In this document: positions 44,876 through 55,791 of the stretch, one piece after another | Layout of the letters: the number at the start of each line of letters is the position of its first letter | Position numbering within the stretch: position 1 is the first letter of the stretch | Program-made: the position numbers and the translations under genes | The notes under the pieces: generated by a model | The model's database searches: none | Told to the model about the DNA's origin: nothing | What the model saw: only the letters and a program-made list of their open reading frames with translations | DNA from: Staphylococcus ratti | GTDB lineage: Bacteria; Bacillota; Bacilli; Staphylococcales; Staphylococcaceae | Length of the DNA: 64,000 nt | NCBI RefSeq assembly: GCF_020883535.1 | Contig: NZ_CP086654.1 | Coordinates: forward strand, 248,001 to 312,000 | Reading direction: 5' to 3'

Positions 44876-45233
44876 ACGTATCCACTCCTTAAAAAATAGT
44901 ATAAAAGTTAGTATATTTTCATATACTCGTACTATACTAACATAATCATTTATACCCAGAAATAGTTAATTTAAATTAAAAAAGAGACTTTTTAATAATA
45001 ATAAATATTTTTAATTGACACATATAAGGGATTGTTGTAGTTACGGTTGTCATCCGCTATTTATCACAGTAATAGAGTATCGCGTTATTAAGTTAGCACT
45101 TTAATTTGTTGAAGTAACCGAAGCTCTAATGTAGTGTGAAAGGAGTGGGAAAGTATATTTTTACATTGTCTTTCCAAAAAATAATGCAATATAAAAGCGC
45201 CCTAAGTTGATTTGAAGAGGGCGCTAAAAATAC
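44876..45233. other. Intergenic region upstream of the adhesin, with inverted repeat
   Basis: The adhesin promoter must lie here. GTTAGTATA (44907-44915) and TATACTAAC (44933-44941) form a 9-bp inverted repeat with a nested AGTATA/TATACT, about 35-65 bp before the TTG start; it could be an operator. Otherwise the region is AT-rich without genes. Confidence 0.5.
45196..45225 (-). terminator. Terminator of the sulfate assimilation operon
   Basis: AGCGCCCT (45196-45203) pairs with AGGGCGCT (45218-45225); on the minus strand TTTTA follows. It lies just beyond cysC. Confidence 0.75.
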
Positions 45234-45842
45234 TTAAATTTTAGGGATATATTCGTGTACTTCTAAATAATGGAGAATGGTATTGACCGCTTCTTCTATT
45301 GTTTGCTGCTCTGTGTCAATCGTAATTTCTGGAGATTCAGGGGCTTCATACGGCGCACTAATACCTGTGAATTCCGGGATATCACCACGACGTGCTTTTT
45401 GATATAACCCTTTTGGGTCGCGCGATTCACACGTTTCAATAGAAGCTTTCGTATAGATTTCTATAAATTCACTTGATTCAACAATTTCTCGGGCATGCGC
45501 TCGATCCTCTTTGTAAGGTGAGATGAAAGCAGTCAATGTCAAAAGACCTGCATCGATCATTAATTTGCTTACTTCGGCTATGCGTCTAATGTTTTCTTGT
45601 CGATCTTCTGGACTGAACCCAAGATTTTGATTCAAACCATGGCGGACATTATCGCCATCTAAACGGTAGGTATTTATGCCACGTTCAAAAAGCGCTTTTT
45701 CTAGCGCAACGGACAATGTTGATTTACCTGAACCTGAGAGTCCTGTAAACCAAAGCACAGCACTTTTATGTTGAAAGCGTGCTTGTCGATCTGTTTTTTG
45801 TATTTCAGATGCATGCCAAGTAATAGCGTTAGCGTGACGCAT
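45234..45842 (-). CDS. cysC: Adenylyl-sulfate kinase
   Basis: The 202-residue enzyme phosphorylates APS to [13 protein letters not shown] (34-42) is the P-loop, and [19 protein letters not shown] with [19 protein letters not shown] and [20 protein letters not shown] are family motifs. It is the last gene of the leftward cys operon, 12 bp after sat. AGGAGG precedes the ATG at 45842. Confidence 0.95.
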   Translation of the reverse strand: MRHANAITWHASEIQKTDRQARFQHKSAVLWFTGLSGSGKSTLSVALEKALFERGINTYRLDGDNVRHGLNQNLGFSPEDRQENIRRIAEVSKLMIDAGLLTLTAFISPYKEDRAHAREIVESSEFIEIYTKASIETCESRDPKGLYQKARRGDIPEFTGISAPYEAPESPEITIDTEQQTIEEAVNTILHYLEVHEYIPKI

Positions 45843-45854
45843 TGTTAAGACCTC

Positions 45855-47030
45855 CTATTTTGAGTTTTGCAATCCTTTTATTAAAACTTGAGCCACTTCT
45901 GGCCGAGAAAAAGTTTCTGGTAAAGGTTCGCCATTTCGTAATTTTTCACGTACTTTTGTGCCGCTTAAGTGTAAATGATGTGTACGATCATGTGGACATG
46001 TTTTCGCGGTTGCCATGTTACCGCAAGTTTCACAATAAAAAGCGTGTTCAAATTTTAAAATTTGAATGCCAAGTTCTGCTTCAAATTGACTTATAAATTC
46101 TTGTGCTTCATATGTTCCATAATAATCACCGACGCCGGCATGATCGCGACCTACAATAAAATGCGTACAGCCATAGTTTTTTCGTACTGTCGCATGTAAC
46201 ACTGCTTCACGTGGGCCCGCATAACGCATTGCTGCAGGATAAATGACTAAACGTGCTCGGTGTTCTGGATAATAATGTTTTAAAATAACTTGATAACTTT
46301 CCATGCGTACGTCAGCAGGGATATCATCGGACTTCGTTTCGCCAACGAGGGGATTTAACAATAACCCATCTACAATTTCTAGTGCACATTTTTGAATATA
46401 TTCATGAGCACGATGAACAGGGTTACGTGTTTGGAATCCTACGACGGTTTTCCAACCTAATGTTTTGAAAAGTGCGCGCGTTTCTTTAGGGTCAAGGTGA
46501 AAATCTGTAAATGCATCGTGTTTAGGACGATGGATTAAATGGATAGGTCCTGCCAAGTAGACAGCACCCTTGTCGTAAACTTTTTTGACACCAGGATGCG
46601 CTTCATCTGTCGTTCCATATACGAGCTTTGCTTCTTTTGTTTTGTCGTAGTGATACTTCTCTGTTAATTCAAGTATCCCGTATAATACGTGATCTTCACC
46701 GTAAAGTGCGACTTTTTGACCAATGTCCAATGTATCAGCTTTATCTTGTGAAACAGGTAAAGTAATAGGAATACTCCATACAAGACCATTATCAAGGTGT
46801 ACATTTTCGATGACGTTAAGATAATCTTTTTCTCCCATAAATCCGGTAAGAGGACTGAAACCACCAATGCCGATAAGTTCGAGATCGGACAAACTCCAAG
46901 CATCAAGAGTAACGCTTGGAAGTTCGTGTGCGCTATCTAACCATACTTGGCGTTGTTCAGCTGAAACTTCACGATTAATTAAAGTGCCGCCATGCGCTTC
47001 AATCGTTTGAACGTTTTTTTGATTTGACAA
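45855..47030 (-). CDS. sat: Sulfate adenylyltransferase
   Basis: ATP sulfurylase makes APS from ATP and sulfate. The 391-residue sequence contains [10 protein letters not shown], the catalytic [15 protein letters not shown] and [13 protein letters not shown], and a zinc-binding Cys cluster [20 protein letters not shown] at 47030 is preferred because GGAGGGA lies 6 nt upstream; the ATG at 47045 overlaps that site. It lies in the operon between tauE and cysC. Confidence 0.95.
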   Translation of the reverse strand: MSNQKNVQTIEAHGGTLINREVSAEQRQVWLDSAHELPSVTLDAWSLSDLELIGIGGFSPLTGFMGEKDYLNVIENVHLDNGLVWSIPITLPVSQDKADTLDIGQKVALYGEDHVLYGILELTEKYHYDKTKEAKLVYGTTDEAHPGVKKVYDKGAVYLAGPIHLIHRPKHDAFTDFHLDPKETRALFKTLGWKTVVGFQTRNPVHRAHEYIQKCALEIVDGLLLNPLVGETKSDDIPADVRMESYQVILKHYYPEHRARLVIYPAAMRYAGPREAVLHATVRKNYGCTHFIVGRDHAGVGDYYGTYEAQEFISQFEAELGIQILKFEHAFYCETCGNMATAKTCPHDRTHHLHLSGTKVREKLRNGEPLPETFSRPEVAQVLIKGLQNSK

Positions 47031-47049
47031 TGTGTATCCCTCCATTAAT

Positions 47050-47946
47050 TTAATTCAGATGACTTCGTGTACGTTTTGAAAAAGCCACCTTTTTATTTTT
47101 AAAAGTAATGATTAAAATAAGTAGGATAAATAAAACGATGATGCCTATACGAAAAATATGAACGACATGAGTATCGACTTCAAAGTAATGCATGAGAGCA
47201 TTACTATTGGTATAAATAATTAAACCACTGACTGCCATCGCTAAAATATTCACAGGTAAAATTTTAACGAGATACGCCGCAATCGGCGCGGCTACAATAC
47301 CGCCTAACGCAAGTGCCAAAACGGTCCTCCAATGAATATTTCCGAATCCTAAAAAAATGATGAAACTTACAGACGCTGAGAGTGTAACGAAAAATTCGCT
47401 TGCTGATACTGTCCCGATCGCATAACGTGGTTCGATTTTTTTACTCGACAAGAGTAAGGGCGTATTGACTGGTCCCCAACCGCCGCCGCCAATCGCATCT
47501 AAAAATCCAGCGATAACACCTTGAGGTATCATCCAACGTCTTTTTGGAAACGTACTGTTGGAAGAAGTGTTGGGATGATTTCTTTTAAAAAGAAATTGGT
47601 AAAGTATGTACACGACCATTGAAAGTAAAAATACAGATATATATGGACGTACAATATCGCTATGAATCACCGACAAAAAAGCTGCGCCAATAAAGGCAGC
47701 AATTGCTCCGGGCAATGCAAGATGCCACATAGTAGGGTAATGCACATTCTTAAATTTAAGATGAGCGGTTCCAGAAACGAACGTGGTAGCAATTTGCGAA
47801 AAGTGGACCGTTGCGGAAACCACTGCGGGCGCGATGCCGAATGTGAGTAAAATGGAAGACGATGACGCACCGAATCCCATACCAAGAGAACCGTCTACGA
47901 GTTGTGCAACAAAACCTGCTAGCGCAAAAATGAGGAGCTTTTGCAT
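47050..47946 (-). CDS. TauE/SafE-family sulfite/sulfur-anion transporter
   Basis: The 298-residue membrane protein has about eight helices and TauE/SafE motifs: [16 protein letters not shown] at the N-terminus and [24 protein letters not shown] in the second half. Members move sulfite, sulfoacetate or other sulfur anions. Its place between cobA and sat suggests sulfate uptake or protective sulfite export. GGGAGGG precedes the ATG at 47946. Confidence 0.88.
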   Translation of the reverse strand: MQKLLIFALAGFVAQLVDGSLGMGFGASSSSILLTFGIAPAVVSATVHFSQIATTFVSGTAHLKFKNVHYPTMWHLALPGAIAAFIGAAFLSVIHSDIVRPYISVFLLSMVVYILYQFLFKRNHPNTSSNSTFPKRRWMIPQGVIAGFLDAIGGGGWGPVNTPLLLSSKKIEPRYAIGTVSASEFFVTLSASVSFIIFLGFGNIHWRTVLALALGGIVAAPIAAYLVKILPVNILAMAVSGLIIYTNSNALMHYFEVDTHVVHIFRIGIIVLFILLILIITFKNKKVAFSKRTRSHLN

Positions 47947-47981
47947 TTATAATCCCTCCCTTATCGAACGTTGTAATGAAG

Positions 47982-48749
47982 TTAAAGCGTTTGTTCTAGC
48001 GATAGAGTGCATGCATTTTCTTCAAACCAACTTAACTCGTCTCTTAACTTAACGACTTCTCCAACGACAATCATAGCAGGATTTTGAATATGGCTTGCAC
48101 GTGTCTGAATGGTAGTTAATGTACCTGTGACAGTTTGTTGTTGATCTATTGTACCTAAATGGACAAGCGCGACAGGGGTGTCTTTGTTGCGACCGTTTTG
48201 AATGAGTAAGTTACAAATTTCCGGTAATTTTTTGACGCCCATATAGATACATAATGTTTCTGGTCCTTGTGCTAAATGTTCCCAGTGCGTGTTTTTATCT
48301 ATTCCTTCTTGCGTAACTGCTGTGACAAAAGCGACGGATGAACTGTAATCCCGATGGGTGACGGGAATGCCTGCATAAGAAGGGGCTGCAATGCCTGAAG
48401 TAACGCCGGGAACAATCTCAAATGGAATATGATGCCGGTTTAAAATTTGTGCTTCTTCACCGCCTCGACCAAATACAAAAGGATCGCCTCCTTTTAGTCT
48501 CGTGACAGTATGTCCTTTTTGTGCTAACGTCACCATTAATTTATTGATTTCTTCTTGTGGCAATGAATGATGATAAGGATCTTTGCCACAATAGAAAAAT
48601 TTAGTATGTTTTGAGGCATAATTAAGTAATGTTTTATTTACGAGCCGGTCGTATAAGATGACGTCGGCGTTTTGAATGGCTTTCATGCCTTTGACGGTAA
48701 TTAAATCGGGGTCACCAGGACCAGCACCAACGATAAATACTTTTCCCAT
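47982..48749 (-). CDS. cobA: Uroporphyrinogen-III C-methyltransferase
   Basis: This 255-residue SAM enzyme makes precorrin-2, the precursor of the sirohaem needed by sulfite reductase. VFIVGAGPGDPDLITVKG, YCGKDPYHH, RLKGGDPFVFGRGGEE, VPGVTSGIAAPSYAGIPVTHR and MGVKKL are diagnostic. The ATG at 48749 follows AAGGAGG at 8 nt. It starts 13 bp after cysI, which fits supply of sirohaem to CysI. Confidence 0.95.
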   Translation of the reverse strand: MGKVFIVGAGPGDPDLITVKGMKAIQNADVILYDRLVNKTLLNYASKHTKFFYCGKDPYHHSLPQEEINKLMVTLAQKGHTVTRLKGGDPFVFGRGGEEAQILNRHHIPFEIVPGVTSGIAAPSYAGIPVTHRDYSSSVAFVTAVTQEGIDKNTHWEHLAQGPETLCIYMGVKKLPEICNLLIQNGRNKDTPVALVHLGTIDQQQTVTGTLTTIQTRASHIQNPAMIVVGEVVKLRDELSWFEENACTLSLEQTL

Positions 48750-48762
48750 AGCCACGCCTCCT

Positions 48763-50490
48763 TTACTTAATATTGCTATGAAAATCTTGACCATCATGTG
48801 TTTTTTCAATAATCCCTGCGCGAATAACGAAGTCTCCAAAGCGTTCATCAGCTTGTTTTTCTTTGCTATATTGCATTAAAATTGGACGTAAACTGTTTAA
48901 TATTTCTTCTTCACCAACGTTTTCTTTATAAAGTTTGTTTAAGCGAAGTCCGTTGAAACCACCACCAAGATAAAGGTTATATTTGCCAGGGCCTTTTCCG
49001 ATAAAACCAATTTCCGCAAGCGCCGGACGCGCACAGCCATTTGGACAACCGGTCATACGTATAGTGATTTCTTCTTCACGTAGTCCAGCTTCATCAAGAG
49101 TATCTTCAATTTTAGAAAGTAGAGAAGGAAGATACCGCTCAGATTCTGCCATGGCTAAACCACACGTAGGAAAGGCGACACAAGCCATAGAATTGCGACG
49201 TAAACCACTGTTATGATGACCATCTGAAAGGTGATATGTTTCGATAATACGTTCGACTTTTGGTTTGATTTTCGGGGAAATATTCGCTATGACAAGGTTT
49301 TGATTAGGCGATAAAATAAATTCTCCTGTATGAATATCAGCAATTTCACGTAAAGCCGTTTTCAGTTTGTAGTCTTCTGTATCTTTGACACGACCATTTT
49401 GAATAAATAAAGTGAAGTGCCAGTTGCCGTTACCTTCAGTCCATCCGTAACGGTCTCCGTTATGTTCAAAGTTGAAATCTCGGGCATCTTCTAAGGAATA
49501 ACCTAAACGCGTATTTAATTCATCAATGACTTTTTCAACACCTAAACGGTCTACAGTATATTTAAAACGAGCTTGTTTGCGTTCTTGTCGGTCACCATAA
49601 TCACGTTGGATGGTTACAATCTTTTCACATACATCGACAATGTTCTCTTTTTCCACATAGCCGATCACTTTACCAATTTGTGGATATGTCCGCGTGTCGC
49701 CATGCGTCATGCCCATACCTCCGCCAATAACGATGTTAAAGCCAACCAGTTCCTCGTTTTCAATAATCCCAATAAGCCCGATATCTTGTGAATATACATC
49801 AATATCATTAGAAGGTGGGACAGCGATACCAATTTTAAATTTACGAGGCAAGTAACGTTTACCGTAAATAGGTTCTATTTCTTCTTGAGTATTTAATATT
49901 TTTTCGCCATCGAGCCAAATCTCATGATACGCACCTGTTTGAGGTAATAAATGATTGCTGATAGCTGTTGCGTAGTCATTAACTTCTTTTTGAACGTTGG
50001 ATTGGTAAGGATTTGGGTTACACATCACGTTACGATTTACGTCGCCGCAAGCTGCGATTGAGTCTAAAACAGCTTTATTAATGCGTTGCATAGACGTTTT
50101 CAAATGGCGTTTTAAAATACCATGAAATTGAAAAGCTTGGCGTGTTGTTAATTTTAAAGTGCCATTCGCATATTGATTTGAAATGTCATCCATCGCTTTC
50201 CATTGTTCAGGCGTAGCAGCGCCACCAGGGACACGAACACGAATCATAAAACTGTATGCAGGTTCTAGCTTTTGTTTTCGACGTTCATCGCGTAAATCAC
50301 GATTATCTTGCATATAACTGCCGTGAAATTTTAATAATTTTGTATCATCTTCTGAAATTGCCCCTGTTAAAGGATCGTTTAGTCCTTCTATAATCGTGCC
50401 GCGGAGATAGTTGCTATGGTATTTAATGAATTCCATTGCATCTAGCTTTTCATCTAGTTCTTGCGCAATTTGGGTATGATCTTTTGCCAT
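48763..50490 (-). CDS. cysI: Sulfite reductase haemoprotein beta subunit
   Basis: CysI reduces sulfite to sulfide using sirohaem coupled to a 4Fe-4S cluster. Cluster ligands are seen in CVAFPTCGL and [24 protein letters not shown] and [16 protein letters not shown] are further family motifs. The ATG at 50490 follows AAAGGATG at 8 nt, and an ATG at 50499 lies within that ribosome binding site. Length is 575 residues. It sits between cysJ and cobA. Confidence 0.95.
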   Translation of the reverse strand: MAKDHTQIAQELDEKLDAMEFIKYHSNYLRGTIIEGLNDPLTGAISEDDTKLLKFHGSYMQDNRDLRDERRKQKLEPAYSFMIRVRVPGGAATPEQWKAMDDISNQYANGTLKLTTRQAFQFHGILKRHLKTSMQRINKAVLDSIAACGDVNRNVMCNPNPYQSNVQKEVNDYATAISNHLLPQTGAYHEIWLDGEKILNTQEEIEPIYGKRYLPRKFKIGIAVPPSNDIDVYSQDIGLIGIIENEELVGFNIVIGGGMGMTHGDTRTYPQIGKVIGYVEKENIVDVCEKIVTIQRDYGDRQERKQARFKYTVDRLGVEKVIDELNTRLGYSLEDARDFNFEHNGDRYGWTEGNGNWHFTLFIQNGRVKDTEDYKLKTALREIADIHTGEFILSPNQNLVIANISPKIKPKVERIIETYHLSDGHHNSGLRRNSMACVAFPTCGLAMAESERYLPSLLSKIEDTLDEAGLREEEITIRMTGCPNGCARPALAEIGFIGKGPGKYNLYLGGGFNGLRLNKLYKENVGEEEILNSLRPILMQYSKEKQADERFGDFVIRAGIIEKTHDGQDFHSNIK

Positions 50491-50539
50491 GTTTCTCATC
50501 CTTTCACACTGTGCTTTTGTATGTCGAATCCTGTTAAGT

Positions 50540-52375
50540 TTAATAAACGTCGCGTTGATAGCGCTTATCTTTTTTCAATTGTTTTAATACATCATCTGCT
50601 TCTTGTTCTGAAATGTTGCGCGTTTTTGTAATGACTTGAATCATCGTGTCATGAACATCTTTTGCCATATGTTTTTCATCACCACATACATAAATTGCAG
50701 CACCCTCTTCAATCCACTGGTTAAAGCTATCAGCATGTTCAAGAATACGTTGTTGTACGTAGACTTTTTCGTCTGTATCACGCGAGAATGCAACATCTAG
50801 TTTTTCTAAATAGCCATCTTTCAACCAAGTTTGCCACTCTGTTTGGTATAAGAAGTCTGTCGTAAAATGTTGTTCGCCAAAGAAGAGCCATGTATTTCCT
50901 TTCCAATCCCATTCTTCTCGATCTTGGAGATGGGCTCGAAATGGTGCGACGCCAGTTCCAGGACCAATCATAATCACTTTCTGATCCGGATTATTTGGAA
51001 ATTTAAAGTTTGGATTATGTTTTAAATAAACAGGGACCGTGTCGCCTGGTTGTAAACGTTCGGCAAAGTGAATGGAACACACACCGTAACGTTCTCTTCC
51101 ATGAGCTTCATAGCGTACAGCACCTACAGTAAGATGGACTTCGCTAGGTTCTAAAGCGTAACTACTTGAAATAGAGTATTCACGTGGTGGAAGTTTTCTT
51201 AAAACATGATAGACATGTTCAGGTGCGAAGTCTGTGGTCACAAAATCATTCAATAAATCGATGAAATCTCGTCCTTCAATATAATCCCGAGCTTCTGCTT
51301 GGTTTTCAGAAAGTGCAGTTAACTCATCATTGCCGAAATGAAGTGCCGCTTTTTGTAGGAGTGGCACGGTTAACTTTGAAATTTCAAAATGATGTGTCAA
51401 CGCTTCGATTAATGGTAAGGTGTCGCCGTCGTCATTGATTTTGATGTCAGTATTTTGATCCCAACCGAGCGTTTCGATGAGTTGCTGAACGAGTTCAGGT
51501 TTATTTTCAGGCAGAACAACGAGACAATCTCCAGCTTCATATGACTCGTTCATTCCCTCTATTGATAGTTCAATATGACGTGTTTCTTTATTTGACCCTC
51601 GGCCATTTAAAGAGATGTTTTCTAAAACTTCAGCATAAAATGGATTGGCTTTTGAGTGAGTCGCTTCACGTTCGTTTTGAATGGTTTCACTTACGAGCTC
51701 TTGCGAAGAAGCAGTTTCACTCGTTTGATCATTTAAGGCGTTAATGACGTTGGCTATCCACTTCTCTGCATTTTCTTCGTAATCTACATCACAATCTACA
51801 CGGTCGTATATACGTGTCGCACCAAGTTCGTTTAACTTTGCGTCAAAATCTTTGCCTGTTTGACAGAAAAATTCATACGTAACATCGCCGAGAGCTAAAA
51901 CACTATACCGTAAGCCGTCTAGTTTAGGCGCTTTACGACTATGTAAAAATTCATGAAGTTCTAAAGCGTTGTCGGGAGGGTCACCTTCACCTTGTGTAGA
52001 GGTAATGATGAGCACATCTTCACACTTTTTGAGTGCTTTTGGTTTAATGTCATCCATCGCTTTAGTAGTGACATCAAAATTGAGCTTTTTTAAGCGTGTT
52101 TCAAATAAATTTGCTAGGCCTTGAGCATTACCAGTTTCAGAGCCATACAATAATGTAATGGCTCTTTGAACTTTAGGAGTGTCAGAAGCGGGTGATGTAT
52201 TTGATATTTGGGCGTTTTGAGTTACATCATCAACTGGTACGTCACTATGCGTGATGTCAGATGTTAAATAACCGCTTAACCAAATTTTTTGATTAGGCGT
52301 GAGTTCGGTTAAAAGCGCATTCAGTTGATTGACTTGCGCCTCAGTAAAAGGACTATTCGTTACTTTTAAATTCAA
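50540..52375 (-). CDS. cysJ: Sulfite reductase flavoprotein alpha subunit
   Basis: The protein passes electrons from NADPH through FAD and FMN to CysI. The order is an N-terminal region, a flavodoxin domain ([38 protein letters not shown]), an FAD-binding domain ([17 protein letters not shown]) and an NADPH domain ([33 protein letters not shown]-like). A TTG at 52375 behind GAGGTG is preferred to GTG at 52384; length is then 611 residues. Confidence 0.95.
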   Translation of the reverse strand: MNLKVTNSPFTEAQVNQLNALLTELTPNQKIWLSGYLTSDITHSDVPVDDVTQNAQISNTSPASDTPKVQRAITLLYGSETGNAQGLANLFETRLKKLNFDVTTKAMDDIKPKALKKCEDVLIITSTQGEGDPPDNALELHEFLHSRKAPKLDGLRYSVLALGDVTYEFFCQTGKDFDAKLNELGATRIYDRVDCDVDYEENAEKWIANVINALNDQTSETASSQELVSETIQNEREATHSKANPFYAEVLENISLNGRGSNKETRHIELSIEGMNESYEAGDCLVVLPENKPELVQQLIETLGWDQNTDIKINDDGDTLPLIEALTHHFEISKLTVPLLQKAALHFGNDELTALSENQAEARDYIEGRDFIDLLNDFVTTDFAPEHVYHVLRKLPPREYSISSSYALEPSEVHLTVGAVRYEAHGRERYGVCSIHFAERLQPGDTVPVYLKHNPNFKFPNNPDQKVIMIGPGTGVAPFRAHLQDREEWDWKGNTWLFFGEQHFTTDFLYQTEWQTWLKDGYLEKLDVAFSRDTDEKVYVQQRILEHADSFNQWIEEGAAIYVCGDEKHMAKDVHDTMIQVITKTRNISEQEADDVLKQLKKDKRYQRDVY

Positions 52376-52447
52376 TGGTTTCACCTCAGTTAATAAATAA
52401 GAATGTTTGAAAAAGACTTGGCATTTAGGCGTTTAGAATACCTAACT

Positions 52448-53170
52448 TTAGGGACGGGTTGAATGAAGTCCGCATTCCGTTTTCATCGTGCCTTGCCATC
52501 TGCCAGCACGTGAATCTTGACCATCAAAAACAGGTGACGTACAAGGCATACAGCCAATACTCGGATAGTTTTCGTCATGAAGTGTGTTATAAGGTAGATG
52601 ATGTGAGTGGATATAATTCCAAACGTCATCTTCCGTCCAATAAATTAAAGGACAAACTTTTATAGATTTAAAGCGTTCATCTTGATTGATAAATTGCGTA
52701 TGTGCACGACTTTCTGATTGCGCACGTCGTAAGCCAGAAATCCAAGCAACTGCACCATTTAAGACGTCTTCTAACGGTTTGATTTTTCGAATATAACAGC
52801 ATAGATTAGGATCGTGTCTCCACAATTCAGGTTGATATTGATGGCTTTGTGCGCGCAACGATAAATCTGGCTTTTTCATTTCGATTTGTAGCTTAGGATA
52901 ACGACGTTTAACACGTTCAATGAGCTCGTATGTTTCTTGGAAATGTAAATCTGTGTCTAAAAACACAAGCTGTGCATCAGGTTTAACTTGTGAAATCAGA
53001 TGAATGAGTACCATACTTTCAGCACCAAAGCTACATGCATATACGAGGTGATCGCCATACGTTTCATACGCCCATGTTAGTAAAGGAAGGGCACCTTTTG
53101 TTTCGTCGTCACCGAGTGTATGGATGAAAGGATCAGCTTGAAACGTATCGTAGGTAATTTGGTTGGTCAT
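52448..53170 (-). CDS. cysH: Phosphoadenylyl/adenylyl-sulfate reductase
   Basis: The 240-residue enzyme reduces APS or PAPS to sulfite. [16 protein letters not shown] is the nucleotide-binding loop. Two Cys pairs, CC in NLCCYIRK and CxxC in GCMPCTSP, indicate a 4Fe-4S enzyme of the APS-using type, although cysC in the operon would also supply PAPS. The C-terminal ECGLHS holds the catalytic Cys. It is the first gene of the operon; the AAGGAGG before the ATG has a long spacing of 13 nt. Confidence 0.93.
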   Translation of the reverse strand: MTNQITYDTFQADPFIHTLGDDETKGALPLLTWAYETYGDHLVYACSFGAESMVLIHLISQVKPDAQLVFLDTDLHFQETYELIERVKRRYPKLQIEMKKPDLSLRAQSHQYQPELWRHDPNLCCYIRKIKPLEDVLNGAVAWISGLRRAQSESRAHTQFINQDERFKSIKVCPLIYWTEDDVWNYIHSHHLPYNTLHDENYPSIGCMPCTSPVFDGQDSRAGRWQGTMKTECGLHSTRP

Positions 53171-53190
53171 CGTAAATTATGAACCTCCTT

Positions 53191-53258
53191 CAATAAAACC
53201 TATTTACTTAGTCGGAATAATATGTACTTAATTTAACGAGGTTTCGAGATAAAGTCAA
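53191..53258 (-). promoter_or_regulatory. Promoter of the cys operon with candidate CymR site
   Basis: On the minus strand TTGACT (53258-53253), a 17-bp spacer and TAAATT (53235-53230) form a sigma-A promoter. ATTCCGACTAAGT (about 53219-53207), partly symmetric, follows at the start point and resembles sites of the cysteine-metabolism repressor CymR. The promoter is reasonably supported; the operator is inferred. Confidence 0.5.
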
Positions 53259-53527
53259 CCTGTTTTGTCGGATTTAAAAAGAAAAATTCTGAAAATTAAA
53301 ACGAAAAAGTGCGTGTTAAAGGGGTTTAAAAGTTTATTTTGTACTGAAAATAAAAATAACGATTTTTTTAGAGATAGTACGATAAAAACAGGAGAAAAGA
53401 GACAAGCTCACTTTCACAATATAGTAATAGATATGGCGTGAGTTGCTGTTTTGTTATGCGTTATAATGAAGTTGGCAAGACTAAGAAAATAAGAGATTTT
53501 AAACGATCTCTTTATGAGGTGATAGTT

Positions 53528-54496
53528 ATGAAAAAACTGATTCAAGAGAAAACACATTTTTTAAACGACATGCTCGACGGTTTGAAAATCACCCATCCTG
53601 AACTAGACGTTATCGCGGACGCGGTGGTTGTACGTCAATCTAAGAAACAATCGGGCGTTGCGCTAGTTTCTGGTGGGGGTAGTGGTCATGAGCCAGCGCA
53701 TGCGGGTTATGTAGCTGAAGGTATGTTAGATGCTGCCGTGTGTGGTGAGGTATTCACATCTCCAACACCAGATAAAGTTTTAGAAGCGATAAAAGCAGTA
53801 GATAATGGAGATGGCGTATTACTCATCGTCAAAAATTATGCGGGCGATGTAATGAATTTTGAGATGGCTCAAGAAATGGCTGAAATGGAAGGTATTCGAG
53901 TAGAAACTGTGATTGTCAGAGATGATATTGCGATAGATGTTGTAGAACAACGTCGAGGCGTGGCAGGCACGGTGCTTGTACATAAATATGCAGGTTATCT
54001 TTCAGAAAGAGGTACTTCTATCACAGAGATTAAGGAAAAAATAGAAGCCTTTTTAGAAGGCGTACGTTCTATTGGTATGGCATTAACACCACCAGCAGTC
54101 CCTACGACGGGGCAATATGGGTTTGATATAGAAGACACAGAAATGGAAATTGGTATCGGTATTCACGGGGAAAAAGGTTTAGAGCGCACCGCTGTGGAAC
54201 CCGTTAAAGCGATTGCCAAACGTTTAATCGAAACGTTAGAAACAGAAGTTACGGCATCCGAATTGGTTGTAATGGTTAATGGCATGGGTGGCACGCCACT
54301 TTCTGAATTAAATATCGTTACGAAATATGTGTCAGAAGTACTTGAGGAGAAAGGTAAAACAGTAAAACGTTGGTTTATCGGTGACTATATGACTTCACTT
54401 GATATGCAAGGTTTTTCACTCACATTTGCGCCGTATGACAAAGCGGTAGTAGAAGCGTTAAATGCGCCGACTACGAGTCATTATTTCAATAATTAA
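53528..54496 (+). CDS. dhaK: PTS-dependent dihydroxyacetone kinase, DhaK subunit
   Basis: The 322-residue subunit binds dihydroxyacetone covalently through a His. SGGGSGHEPAHAGYV, KNYAGDVMNFEMA and GIGIHGEKG (with the substrate-binding His in this region) are typical. MVNGMGGTP is also conserved. The ATG at 53528 follows TGAGGTG; the longer frame upstream lacks a ribosome binding site. It is the first gene of dhaK-dhaL-dhaM. Confidence 0.95.
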   Translation: MKKLIQEKTHFLNDMLDGLKITHPELDVIADAVVVRQSKKQSGVALVSGGGSGHEPAHAGYVAEGMLDAAVCGEVFTSPTPDKVLEAIKAVDNGDGVLLIVKNYAGDVMNFEMAQEMAEMEGIRVETVIVRDDIAIDVVEQRRGVAGTVLVHKYAGYLSERGTSITEIKEKIEAFLEGVRSIGMALTPPAVPTTGQYGFDIEDTEMEIGIGIHGEKGLERTAVEPVKAIAKRLIETLETEVTASELVVMVNGMGGTPLSELNIVTKYVSEVLEEKGKTVKRWFIGDYMTSLDMQGFSLTFAPYDKAVVEALNAPTTSHYFNN

Positions 54497-54509
54497 GGAG
54501 GGCATCAAG

Positions 54510-55085
54510 ATGAATGCACAAGAATTGAAAAAACGTTTGCTTGAACTTGCAACGACATTTAAAAAAGAAGAAGCACACTTAACTGAACTCGATCGTGCAA
54601 TTGGTGACGGTGACCACGGTGTCAATATGTTACGCGGTTTTGAAGCATTGCAAGACAAAATAGACGATCGTTCTATAGAAAGTATTTTAAAATCAACAGG
54701 GATGACATTGATGTCTAATATTGGAGGTGCATCCGGGCCGCTTTACGGTTTTAGCTTTGTCAAAATGGCTCAAGTCGCAAAAGAAGACATCGACCATGAC
54801 GGTTTAGTCGCACTTCTAACAGCATTTTCTGAAGCGATTGCCACAAGAGGAAAGGTGTCTGGAGGCGAAAAAACAATGTATGATGTGATTCACCGTGCTA
54901 AGGAAGCAGTCGCACAAGGTGATACAGTAACGCTTGAAACACTCCAACAGTACGCCGAAGATACGAAAGACTTAGTAGCGACAAAAGGACGCGCAGCATA
55001 TTTTAAAGAAGATTCTAAAGGGCATGTTGATCCCGGGGCACAAAGCATTGTTTATATTTTAAATGCATTGATTGGAGAGGATTAA
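54510..55085 (+). CDS. dhaL: Dihydroxyacetone kinase, DhaL (ADP-binding) subunit
   Basis: The 191-residue subunit carries the tightly bound ADP that shuttles phosphate from DhaM to dihydroxyacetone. LDRAIGDGDHGVNMLRGF holds the metal-binding Asp residues, and SNIGGASGPLYG and TKGRAAYFKEDSKGHVDPGAQS are family motifs. The ATG at 54510 follows AAGGAGGG. It starts 13 bp after dhaK. Confidence 0.95.
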   Translation: MNAQELKKRLLELATTFKKEEAHLTELDRAIGDGDHGVNMLRGFEALQDKIDDRSIESILKSTGMTLMSNIGGASGPLYGFSFVKMAQVAKEDIDHDGLVALLTAFSEAIATRGKVSGGEKTMYDVIHRAKEAVAQGDTVTLETLQQYAEDTKDLVATKGRAAYFKEDSKGHVDPGAQSIVYILNALIGED

Positions 55086-55086
55086 G

Positions 55087-55455
55087 ATGACCAGTTTAAT
55101 TATTGTGAGCCACAGTGAAGAGATTGCTGAAGGAACGAAAGCGTTGTTAGGTCAAATGTCACCTAACGTTGATGTCATTGCAGTAGGCGGAGCGAACGGT
55201 GAAATAGGAACGTCTTTTGATGCCATTTCAGATGTACTTAATCAACTTGAAAATGATGCATTATGCTTTTTCGATATCGGCTCTGCTGAAATGAATTTAG
55301 ATATGGCGATTGAAATGTATGCAGGGGCGCATCGCATTGAAAAAGTGGTTGCGCCTATTGTAGAAGGTAGTTTTCTCGCGAGTGTATCTTTGACAACGAA
55401 TGGTGATTTTGATCAAGCTATCGAAGCGGTAAAAGAAGAATTCGGCCAATCATAA
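55087..55455 (+). CDS. dhaM: Dihydroxyacetone kinase phosphotransfer subunit DhaM
   Basis: This 122-residue, single-domain EIIA(Man)-like protein receives phosphate from HPr. The phosphorylated His is in LIIVSHSEEIAEG; GTSFDAI and FFDIGSAEMNLDMA follow. Unlike the E. coli protein it has no fused HPr and EI domains. ATG 55087 is 1 bp after the dhaL stop codon, behind GGAGAGG. Confidence 0.93.
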   Translation: MTSLIIVSHSEEIAEGTKALLGQMSPNVDVIAVGGANGEIGTSFDAISDVLNQLENDALCFFDIGSAEMNLDMAIEMYAGAHRIEKVVAPIVEGSFLASVSLTTNGDFDQAIEAVKEEFGQS

Positions 55456-55791
55456 GTGTTAAAGCGGTTTGGATACGAGCGTATAGATTTTTACAGAACT
55501 AAGTATCGACAAAAGTATGGTTTAACTTTTGTCGGCGCTCCAAAATTCTGATGGAAACTTTGCTTTTGGAATACGGGTATCGGCTTCTGAATGCATACGT
55601 TCGACATGTTCAAACTGCTTTTATTTTGCTTTTAACTTATCACAACTACATATTTTTAATATTTTAATGTGTCAAAAATGTATGTGTGCATTTTAGTTGG
55701 TAATGTTATAATGTTGTAAGTGAATAAAGGGTTTGGACATCAAGGGAGACGTCATTGGATGTAAACAAACACCGTAGGAAAGGATATTGAA
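55456..55791. other. Intergenic region after dhaM
   Basis: A perfect hairpin CGACAAAAGT (55507-55516)/ACTTTTGTCG (55525-55534) lies about 50 bp after dhaM but lacks a T-run. TATAAT-like GTTATAATG occurs at about 55705, probably the promoter of the next gene. No gene was seen. Confidence 0.5.
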
